Source: Candidatus Kapaibacterium sp. (lineage in GTDB: Bacteria > Bacteroidota > Ignavibacteria > Kapaibacteriales > Kapaibacteriaceae). Taken from it: a DNA stretch of 22,253 nt. Below the pieces are notes generated by a model. It had not been told where the DNA came from and ran no database searches. It saw only the letters and a list, made by a program, of their open reading frames with translations. Made by a program: the position numbers and the translations under genes. The stretch covers positions 1 to 22,253 of the forward strand of contig JAURNF010000126.1 of NCBI GenBank assembly GCA_030830285.1. Reading direction: 5' to 3'. Shown here piece by piece: positions 7,257-13,948 of this stretch (position 1 is the first letter of the stretch; every line of letters starts with the position of its first letter).

Positions 7257-7283
7257 CCGCTGCATCCTTCAAGAATGCAGCGG
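7257..7283 (-). terminator. Rho-independent terminator of the CAP-protein operon
   Basis: A perfect 9-bp stem CCGCTGCAT/ATGCAGCGG with a 9-base loop lies 37 bases past the stop of the CAP gene. On the minus strand it is followed by CTGTTTTGTG, a short T-rich tail. It separates the pyrG-to-CAP operon from the repressor gene, whose predicted promoter begins about 40 bases further on. Confidence 0.75.
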
Positions 7284-7319
7284 TTGTTGCTTAATTACGG
7301 TGCTATCTCTTCGGCAGAT

Positions 7320-9104
7320 TTACGGCTGAACAACCACGCGAGTACGGCAGACTACTTGTGAGCCGCTTTCGACAATGAAGATGTACGAGCCAGCAGCTGA
7401 ACCGTTAGGAAGGGCGAGGGGCACACGAGCCTGACCTGGGACTACGTCTACTGCACCGAGCTCCGTGTGGCGTCCGAGCATGTCTACCATCGAGAGACGA
7501 ACGCGTCCACCAACTGGTGACGTGATCGTGCATGTTGAAGCTTCTGCAATCGGGTTCGGCGAAACGATCGCGTTCCAGCCTGCCACGTTATCATCCTCTA
7601 CGCTCGTAATCGTAAGCTGGAACGCTTGTGGTGTCGACCAGCCGCCCTTGCCGCACGTGTTTACGCCACGAACTTCCCACGTGTACGACCCATCCGCACC
7701 AATGCTTGAAGTAGGAATGTTTGCTGACGTGCCTGAATACGTTGAATCTTCGAACACGACCTTGTAAGGGCTTACCCCAGATTTTACACGGAGGTGATAG
7801 GTTGTTGCATCAGCAGAGGTTGACCACGAGAAGGATACACCTGAGGTGTTTGGAGCTGTCACGGCACCCTTCGGTGCGATACCCGAGCACGATGCAGGGT
7901 TCTTGCCGCCAGTCGTAAAGGCAAACACGCTTGACCATGCACCTGGCCCGACGCTATTTGCACCGCGCACGCGCCAATAGTACTTGGTGTTACAGGCCGG
8001 TACGTTCGCAGTCGCCGTTGTACCAGCGACAGTACCTGAATCAACAATCGAGCTAGATGCAAACGATTGCATCGTAGCTACCTGCCATTGATACGAATCA
8101 GCAAGCGATGCCTTGCCCCATGTTAGCGCAAGTTCTTGTGTGCGCCCGGTTGCATTGTTTGCTGGTGTCTGAAGTGTTACTGCTCCAGGACCTGCTGAAG
8201 CCGGAATGAAGTCAACCTTGGTGTTCTCACCAGTAAAGTCGATCGTCTTCGTTACGGGTGCGTTGAGGTTGCCACCACTCGCAGTAACTGTCACAGAACC
8301 AGAGCCAGAAAATGGAATTGCATATCCACCCGACGTGCTCGAGACAGCATAGTAGCTGCCGCGACTTGGCTTAATGGTAACGCCCTCGAGGCCTTCACCG
8401 ATGTCGTAAAAGCCATTGTTGTTCTTGTCGGCGTACACCACGCCAACGATGTATCGGACAGAACGAGTACCAAAGTCCTGCGTCACTACGTAGGGGCCAA
8501 CATATCCCTGCATAAGCCCCTTGCCATTGTAGATGATGCCGATGCCAATCTCAGTGTAGACGGCACTCTTGAAGTTCATGATGTTTTCGCGGTGGCCAAG
8601 ATCAATCTGATTCTGCTCACCCCAGTCAACATTAAGGCCGCAGTGGCCATGCCATACACTCTCGCTGTATGCCGCCACGTTTTCGCCGTACATGCCCTGC
8701 GAAGCATATCCAACTTTGGCATACCGATCGCCAAGATCGTCGCCATTGGAGCTGTTATGACCCTGGAAGTTGTTGGCGTCCATGTCCTTCGAATGGTTGC
8801 GAGCCGCTGTAATGAGGTCTGCATGGAATGCAAGTGGGGGACGCTGTGGGTATGCAGTGAATGCTGCCTTGGTCGCTGTCTTGTTGATCTTGAAATAGTC
8901 GTACGCACCCTGAACACGTGCATCGTCAGTATCCATCAACCGAATACCTTCTTCGGTTGGATTCGCACGAGCACGATTGACCATTTCAAGCATTTGTTGC
9001 TCTTCTGGTGTTGGATCACCATGACTGTAGAGTTGATTTGCTTGAGCAGATAGTTCGAGCATGCCAATAGTGAGTGCGATACAGAGTATGGCAAGGCGAT
9101 TCAT
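7320..9104 (-). CDS. Secreted CAP (SCP/PR1) domain protein with Fn3 repeats and T9SS sorting domain
   Basis: A 594-residue exported protein. A signal peptide (about 1-22, ending LSAQA) precedes a CAP domain (about 35-215) with its hallmarks: ARNHSKDM, FQGHNSSNGDD, YGENVA and GHRENIM. A Ca-binding-like SdrD/Cna-type stretch follows (YADKNNNGFYDIGEGLEG, about 224-241), then a short beta-rich segment. Two fibronectin-type III-like domains follow (about 305-398 and 408-498, each with a YxWxVRGxN strand). The end (about 512-594) is a type A T9SS sorting domain: SPNP near its start, a MVDMLGR strand, and a final SGSQVVCRTRVVVQP. Thus it should cross the outer membrane by the type IX system and be released or attached at the surface. 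CAP proteins have varied, mostly unknown roles, so the function is open. Its ATG directly abuts the TAA of the SDR gene (TAAATG). Confidence 0.9.
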   Translation of the reverse strand: MNRLAILCIALTIGMLELSAQANQLYSHGDPTPEEQQMLEMVNRARANPTEEGIRLMDTDDARVQGAYDYFKINKTATKAAFTAYPQRPPLAFHADLITAARNHSKDMDANNFQGHNSSNGDDLGDRYAKVGYASQGMYGENVAAYSESVWHGHCGLNVDWGEQNQIDLGHRENIMNFKSAVYTEIGIGIIYNGKGLMQGYVGPYVVTQDFGTRSVRYIVGVVYADKNNNGFYDIGEGLEGVTIKPSRGSYYAVSSTSGGYAIPFSGSGSVTVTASGGNLNAPVTKTIDFTGENTKVDFIPASAGPGAVTLQTPANNATGRTQELALTWGKASLADSYQWQVATMQSFASSSIVDSGTVAGTTATANVPACNTKYYWRVRGANSVGPGAWSSVFAFTTGGKNPASCSGIAPKGAVTAPNTSGVSFSWSTSADATTYHLRVKSGVSPYKVVFEDSTYSGTSANIPTSSIGADGSYTWEVRGVNTCGKGGWSTPQAFQLTITSVEDDNVAGWNAIVSPNPIAEASTCTITSPVGGRVRLSMVDMLGRHTELGAVDVVPGQARVPLALPNGSAAGSYIFIVESGSQVVCRTRVVVQP

Positions 9105-9815
9105 TTACAGGTCTCCAAGTTGAGGTCGTACTGTTAATTCTTCGAAGAGGAGTCGTGGATTCGAGTATGAGTCGATGATCATTGAGACCGCCTGAGCGAC
9201 ATCACTGCCGCGCAACATGCGATGACCGTGATCTTCGCGCATGTCTTGCGCCCAAATGTCGGTGTCTGTCGCTCCAACGAGCACATCGCTGACTTTGATG
9301 CCGTGCTCGCGAAGTTCAGCTCGAAGTACTTGTGTAAGTGCGAGTGCACCAGCCTTCGACGCGCCATATGCAGAACATGAAGAGAACGTTGTTCGCGCAG
9401 CAATAGAGTTGATGGTGATAATCATGCCTGTGTGCTGTTCAATCATCGCAGGGACGACAGCGCTGCAACACGAATACACACCGCGAAGGTTGACAGCTAT
9501 CTGCTGATCAAACTCTGCTGGCGTTGTCTCGACAAACGGACGAAATGCAGCTATACCTGCATTGTTGACAAGGACGTTGACTGGACCAAATGCGGTGACT
9601 GCTGCTGCATGTGCTGCAAGCACGCTCGCATGATCTGAGACATCACATGGCGCTACGGCGACGCTCCCGGGTGGGAACTCAGATGCAAGTGCATCAAGGG
9701 TTTCACGGTTGCGGCCCGACAATGTGCAGTGGTTGCCAGATGTTACACTGCGAGCGATCGCTGCACCTATGCCGCGACCTGCACCAGTAATCCAGATGTG
9801 AAGCGGCGTGCTCAA
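9105..9815 (-). CDS. SDR family NAD(P)-dependent oxidoreductase
   Basis: A 236-residue classical short-chain dehydrogenase. Visible motifs are the cofactor loop TGAGRGIG (10-17), the structural NNAG (84-87), and the catalytic Ser (about 137, in INSIAA) with YGASK (Tyr150, Lys154). The substrate cannot be told from sequence; such genes are often annotated loosely as 3-oxoacyl-ACP reductase-like or sepiapterin reductase-like. The start is a TTG at 9815, because an in-frame TGA lies two codons upstream and no ATG/GTG precedes the cofactor motif. It overlaps the preceding gene's stop (TTGA) and has AAGGTGA as a Shine-Dalgarno at good spacing. It is translationally coupled to the GlmU-like gene and immediately followed by the CAP gene. 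Confidence 0.9.
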   Translation of the reverse strand: MSTPLHIWITGAGRGIGAAIARSVTSGNHCTLSGRNRETLDALASEFPPGSVAVAPCDVSDHASVLAAHAAAVTAFGPVNVLVNNAGIAAFRPFVETTPAEFDQQIAVNLRGVYSCCSAVVPAMIEQHTGMIITINSIAARTTFSSCSAYGASKAGALALTQVLRAELREHGIKVSDVLVGATDTDIWAQDMREDHGHRMLRGSDVAQAVSMIIDSYSNPRLLFEELTVRPQLGDL

Positions 9816-10972
9816 GCTTCACCTTGTGCGCATTCACGAAGAAGATGTTCTGTAGACTCGCCGAGAACTTTTGAACGGCGTTGCATAACGGTCTTCGCAA
9901 CAGATACTGCTTTGTCGACATCGTACGAGGTATCAAGCCAGCGGAACGATGGTATCGACTGAGGAGGGAATCCCGTTGAAACGACATTCGAACTCACACC
10001 GCATACAGTACCGGTAAGGAACTGCGTGCCGATCGCTGACTTGGAGTGGTCACCCATGAGTAGGCCAACAAACATTCGTTGTGTATCCTCTCGGCCCCAT
10101 GGCATCGTGACATGCACATGTCCGTATGTGTTCTTGAGGTCGGAGTTGGTTGTGCCTGCACCGAGGTTAACCCACTCGCAGATATACGAGTGTCCAAGGA
10201 AGCCAAGATGCTGTTTGTTGCTCCAGCCTTGCAGAATGCTCTCCTCAATCTCACCTCCGACCTTACAGCCGGGTCCAATCACGGAATGCTTGATGTCGGC
10301 ATGTGGACGAACAGTAGAGGAGGGACCAATCACTGCGGGACCTGAGATCACTGCAAGAGGTTGAATGATGGCATCTTCACAAATCATCACTGGACCGTGT
10401 GTTTCGTCGATAACTGCGGATGGGTGTATGCGAGCAGAGCTATCGACAAGCGTCTGCGTCAGCGATGCATCCCACTGAATACCGTCAGCGATATGATCGA
10501 TTGCTTGCCATAGTCGTTCGATGCGGTGCCCCTGAACGGTGACATGTTCTGGATATGCACTGTCAACATTGTCTAACGCCGTAGCTAGCTCACCAGGTGT
10601 CGCCACCGGTGCAGGCATAAAACTTCCGATGGTCGATCCGCCGCAATACACTGCAATCGGAACATCACTCGCGGAACACAGGTCGATTAGTTGTCGCATC
10701 ACGCTTGGTGCCAACAGCACATGGCCTGCGATAGCGAGTGTGGGCAGTGTTTCAAACGGACGCGTTGAAGGTTCTCGTTCGAGAAACGAACGAACGTGAT
10801 TTCCGCGATCAGACGTCACAGTAACATTGCAGTCATGCGCTACCGCCTGCCACCGCTCCACGATGGAGTAGCGTCCGACGCGAAGTTCCCAGGAACAATG
10901 TAGTTCGCTAAACGGATAGAGATGATCTACCCCGTCGTGCTCGATCAATAAGATCTGGACACGACGACTCAT
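9812..10972 (-). CDS. Bacteroidota-type GlmU-like nucleotidyltransferase/hexapeptide protein
   Basis: 386 residues. The N-terminal region holds LHCSWELRVGRYSIVERW, matching the 'xxPVAELRVGixTIrEKW' signature I associate with the alternative bacterial GlmU family (TIGR03991-like). The C-terminal half is a left-handed beta-helix of hexapeptide repeats (about 185-350; for example AVIDETHGPVMICEDAIIQP and AVIGPSSTVRPHADIKHSVI) with YICEWVNLGAGTTNSDLKNT, the acetyltransferase-like turn. By family it should make or acetylate a sugar nucleotide, but the first domain lacks the usual GxGTRM pyrophosphorylase loop, so the exact reaction is uncertain. Its ATG overlaps the pyrG stop as ATGA and its own stop overlaps the SDR start. 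Confidence 0.85.
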   Translation of the reverse strand: MSRRVQILLIEHDGVDHLYPFSELHCSWELRVGRYSIVERWQAVAHDCNVTVTSDRGNHVRSFLEREPSTRPFETLPTLAIAGHVLLAPSVMRQLIDLCSASDVPIAVYCGGSTIGSFMPAPVATPGELATALDNVDSAYPEHVTVQGHRIERLWQAIDHIADGIQWDASLTQTLVDSSARIHPSAVIDETHGPVMICEDAIIQPLAVISGPAVIGPSSTVRPHADIKHSVIGPGCKVGGEIEESILQGWSNKQHLGFLGHSYICEWVNLGAGTTNSDLKNTYGHVHVTMPWGREDTQRMFVGLLMGDHSKSAIGTQFLTGTVCGVSSNVVSTGFPPQSIPSFRWLDTSYDVDKAVSVAKTVMQRRSKVLGESTEHLLRECAQGEA

Positions 10973-12582
10973 GCGGTTGCCTCACCGGCGTGACGCACAG
11001 CTGCTTTGATAAACGCAACAAAAAGAGGGTGACCTGTTACGGCACGGGACTTCAACTCAGGGTGGAATTGTACGCCCACAAACCATGGGTGAGTTGGTAC
11101 TTCGACCACTTCAACCAGTTCACCGTTCGGCGATGTGCCACTGATGCGAAGGCCCTTTGACGTAAGAAGCTCACGAAACTCGTTATTGAACTCGTACCGA
11201 TGGCGATGACGCTCGCTGATGTGCTGGTTCTTATACGCTGCAAACGCCTTTGACTTCGGCTCAAGCGAACATGGGTATGCACCGAGTCGCATCGTTCCGC
11301 CCTTCGACGTAATCGTACGTTGCTCAGGCAGAAGGTCGATCACGTTGAACTTATTCTTCTTGAACTCTGATGAGTTTGCAAGTGGCAGTCCAGCGACATT
11401 GCGCGCGTATTCAATCACGGCGCACTGCATGCCGAGACAGATCCCGAAAAACGGAATCTCGTGCGTGCGAACGTATTGAATGGCTGCAATCTTGCCTTCG
11501 ATTCCTCGATGGCCGAAACCAGGTGCCACGAGGATTCCATCGACGCCTTCAAGGTGCGTTGCAACGTTGTCCGTGGTCACATCCTCAGAATCAATCCAAC
11601 GAATGTTGATGCGCGCATTGTTGATGGCGCCAGCATGAACAAGCGCCTCGATGATACTCTTATAAGAGTCAGGGTACTTGTTGTACTTGCCAACAAAGCC
11701 GATCGTTACCGCATGCTTCGGAGACTTAATACGATGGACAAACTTCGTCCATGTGTCTATCGAGAGTTTGGAACGCTTCAGGTTGAGCTTTTCGCAGACG
11801 ATCTGATCCAGCTCATGCTTTGCGAACATCATCGGCACTTCGTAGATCGTCTCTGCGTCGAGTGCTTCGATCACGCTGCGTTGCTCGACATTACAGAAGA
11901 GGGCAATCTTCGAGCGGATATCCTTGTCGAGTTTCATCTCAGAGCGGCACAGAAGAATATCCGGCGTAATGCCGAACTCCATCAGTGTTTTGACTGAGTG
12001 CTGCGTTGGCTTTGTTTTGAGCTCGCCGGCTGACTTGATGTACGGAACGTACGTCAGATGCACATCGAGCGCATTGCCACGTCCAAGCTCGTGACGGAGC
12101 TGACGGCATGCTTCAAGAAAGGGGAGTGACTCAATGTCACCAACAGTTCCACCAATCTCGCTGATGATGATGTCGTACTTGCCGTCAAGCGCTTTCATCC
12201 GACGCTTAATCTCATCGGTGATGTGAGGGACGACCTGAACCGTCTTGCCAAGGTATTCGCCCTGACGTTCACGCGTGATGACGTCGTAATACACTTGCCC
12301 AGCCGTTGCGGTATTTGCCCGCGACATGCTTACGTCAAGGAACCGCTCGTAATGACCGAGATCGAGGTCTGTTTCTGCGCCGTCATCAGTGACAAAGACC
12401 TCTCCATGCTGGTACGGATTCATCGTACCTGGGTCTACGTTGATGTACGGGTCGAGCTTCTGAATCGTGACGGAGAAGCCACGCTGACGGAGCAAGAGAC
12501 CGATGGAAGAAGAAGCGATGCCCTTCCCTAGAGAAGAAAGCACTCCGCCCGTAATGAAGATGTACTTTGACGTCTTCGGCAC
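10969..12582 (-). CDS. pyrG: CTP synthase
   Basis: Converts UTP to CTP with glutamine-derived ammonia. From the GTG at 12582 (VPKTSKYIFITGGVLSSLGK) the protein is 537 residues, the usual PyrG size; an open frame reaching 12792 adds no homologous sequence. AGGTG lies about five bases upstream of this GTG, supporting the choice. The synthetase domain shows SSLGKGI (16-22) and KLDPYINVDPGTMNP. The class I glutaminase domain shows PGFGHRG (about 354-360), the nucleophile Cys382 in GICLGMQ, and the His507/Glu509 pair in VQFHPE. It heads a four-gene operon with the GlmU-like, SDR and CAP genes. CTP is a precursor for sugar nucleotides and lipids, which fits loosely with the GlmU-like neighbour. Confidence 0.97.
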   Translation of the reverse strand: MPKTSKYIFITGGVLSSLGKGIASSSIGLLLRQRGFSVTIQKLDPYINVDPGTMNPYQHGEVFVTDDGAETDLDLGHYERFLDVSMSRANTATAGQVYYDVITRERQGEYLGKTVQVVPHITDEIKRRMKALDGKYDIIISEIGGTVGDIESLPFLEACRQLRHELGRGNALDVHLTYVPYIKSAGELKTKPTQHSVKTLMEFGITPDILLCRSEMKLDKDIRSKIALFCNVEQRSVIEALDAETIYEVPMMFAKHELDQIVCEKLNLKRSKLSIDTWTKFVHRIKSPKHAVTIGFVGKYNKYPDSYKSIIEALVHAGAINNARINIRWIDSEDVTTDNVATHLEGVDGILVAPGFGHRGIEGKIAAIQYVRTHEIPFFGICLGMQCAVIEYARNVAGLPLANSSEFKKNKFNVIDLLPEQRTITSKGGTMRLGAYPCSLEPKSKAFAAYKNQHISERHRHRYEFNNEFRELLTSKGLRISGTSPNGELVEVVEVPTHPWFVGVQFHPELKSRAVTGHPLFVAFIKAAVRHAGEATA

Positions 12583-12654
12583 AGGACACCTGAGAAATGA
12601 TCGAAAGAGTGAAGGTGTCGTAGTTCTGCGCTTGCGCAACAGCCTGGACGGGCT

Positions 12655-12686
12655 CAAATCTACGGATACTGTTCCGAATGGACAAC
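12655..12686 (-). promoter_or_regulatory. Predicted Bacteroidota-type promoter of pyrG
   Basis: On the minus strand, TAGATTTG (12662-12655) fits the -7 consensus TAnnTTTG exactly, with GTTG (12686-12683) 20 bases upstream in the -33 position (consensus TTTG). It lies in the divergent gap between pyrG and the sugar-binding lipoprotein gene and predicts a leader of about 65 bases. Confidence 0.55.
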
Positions 12687-12706
12687 GGCGTGCGTAGCTT
12701 CGCACC

Positions 12707-13948
12707 ATGAAACGTCTCATATCAATCGCAACGCTAGTTCTTCTCACAGCTGGGGCGTCTCTTATCCCAACTGGTTGTGGGGGAGGCGGCACTGCCGAGC
12801 GTGATCCGCACGTGATCCGATTCTGGCACTTTTGGAGCGAACCGGGTCAGAAAAAGGCTCTCGAGGCTCTTGTCCGCGAGTTTGAGCAGACCCGTAATGT
12901 TACGGTTGAGCTCACGGAACTGTCGTGGAATGATGGAAAGATGAAGCTCCAAGCCGCCTTCAACTCCGGTGCTCCTCCAGATGTCATCGAACTAGGATCT
13001 GATTGGGTTGCACAGTTCTCGAGTTCTGGAGTGTTGCTCCAGCTTCCTGGCGATGCATCAGCTGTCGGACGCTTTGTGCCATATGCATTGGCACCAGGCA
13101 CATGGAACAATCGCATCTATGCATATCCATGGACGATCGATACGCGAGTTCTCTACGTCAACCTGGATGCACTGGCAAAGGTCGGAGTGAATACCCCACC
13201 TTCGACGCTCGATGAGGTGGTAGCGCTCGCCGAGAAATTGCATGATGCCGGGACGACGGGATGGGGCGCGAATGGCGCAGACGCCCATCGGTTGTACAAG
13301 AAGATCCTTCCATTGATGTGGACATATGGCGGTGACGTGCTCGACGAGCAGGGACGTCCAGCGTTGTATACCCCACCAAATGTTGCAGCGCTTGAGCTGT
13401 ATGCTCGACTGGCTCGCGCCGGGATGATTGAAACCCAGCGCCAGTTGGATGCTGCATTCCTGCAGGGAAAGATCGGCATGTGGAATTCTGGATCCTGGCT
13501 GCTCAAGAAGATTGACAATACGCCAGGTCTTCGGGTGCAACCAGTGCTGCAGCCTGGTTTTGGTTCACAGCCAGGGGTCTCGTTTGCGGGCGGCGAATAC
13601 CTCGCAGTGAGCGCAGCAACGTCGAACACGCAAATGGCTCGGGAGTTGGTTCAGTTCCTCACCAGTGGAGCCAACGCTGTGCGATTCTGTCGCGCTGTTC
13701 CAGAAGCTGGCTTCCCGGCAGATTCGGTGTTTTCACGTGACTCGTCACTGGTTGCAAATCCTATGAAGGCCGTGTTTGCACGTCAATTGGCTACTGCACG
13801 CATGACTCCAGTGCATCCTCGTTGGTTAGACCTGGAACAGATCCTTGAGGATGCTGTCGAGCGAGTCCTTCTCGGTGAAGCCGATCCAACGCAATCACTC
13901 GCTCGTGCGCAACAGGAAGCGGAAGCACTCCTCGGACGTAAGAGATGA
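12707..13948 (+). CDS. Extracellular sugar-binding lipoprotein of ABC type (family 1), orphan
   Basis: 413 residues. The N-terminus is a signal with a probable lipidation Cys at 24 (IPTGC, a non-ideal lipobox with Pro at -3) followed by a Gly-rich linker. The mature part opens with VIRFWHFWSEPGQKKALEAL, the start typical of MalE/UgpB-like solute-binding proteins. Further family features are PPDVIELGSDWVAQF (about 85-99), YPWTIDTRVLYVN (about 139-151), a GKIGMWNSGSWLL stretch (about 253-265) and YLAVSAAT near the hinge. The ligand is presumably a sugar or glycerol-phosphate-like compound; it cannot be specified. No permease or ATPase gene of the same system lies nearby, so any transporter partners must be elsewhere. 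Its stop overlaps the next start as ATGA. The ATG lies only a few bases past a weak -7-like TAGCTTCG (12695-12702). Confidence 0.85.
   Translation: MKRLISIATLVLLTAGASLIPTGCGGGGTAERDPHVIRFWHFWSEPGQKKALEALVREFEQTRNVTVELTELSWNDGKMKLQAAFNSGAPPDVIELGSDWVAQFSSSGVLLQLPGDASAVGRFVPYALAPGTWNNRIYAYPWTIDTRVLYVNLDALAKVGVNTPPSTLDEVVALAEKLHDAGTTGWGANGADAHRLYKKILPLMWTYGGDVLDEQGRPALYTPPNVAALELYARLARAGMIETQRQLDAAFLQGKIGMWNSGSWLLKKIDNTPGLRVQPVLQPGFGSQPGVSFAGGEYLAVSAATSNTQMARELVQFLTSGANAVRFCRAVPEAGFPADSVFSRDSSLVANPMKAVFARQLATARMTPVHPRWLDLEQILEDAVERVLLGEADPTQSLARAQQEAEALLGRKR

Noticed and set aside
7149..7265. A 39-residue N-terminal extension of the XRE-UmuD repressor gene starting at 7265
   Set aside because: It would translate through the predicted promoter/operator and half of the terminator hairpin, and the added residues (Cys- and His-rich) match nothing in the family. 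ATG 7148 leads directly into the helix-turn-helix.
11461..11997. A 178-codon plus-strand open frame antisense to pyrG
   Set aside because: It is long only because the opposite strand is a conserved gene; there is no recognisable domain and no start signal.
12695..12706. TAGCTTCG as a -7 element of the sugar-binding lipoprotein gene
   Set aside because: One mismatch from the consensus, no good -33 partner, and it lies five bases from the ATG; too weak to list as a promoter.
12583..12792. A 70-residue N-terminal extension of pyrG
   Set aside because: PyrG homologues begin at the KYIFITGG segment. The extension is Arg-rich, overlaps the start of the divergent lipoprotein gene and the predicted promoter, and a Shine-Dalgarno precedes the internal GTG.
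13058..13629. Two open frames of about 160 codons antisense to the sugar-binding lipoprotein gene
   Set aside because: They overlap each other and a well-supported gene, and their translations look like frame shadows (rich in Ser, Arg, Cys and His).
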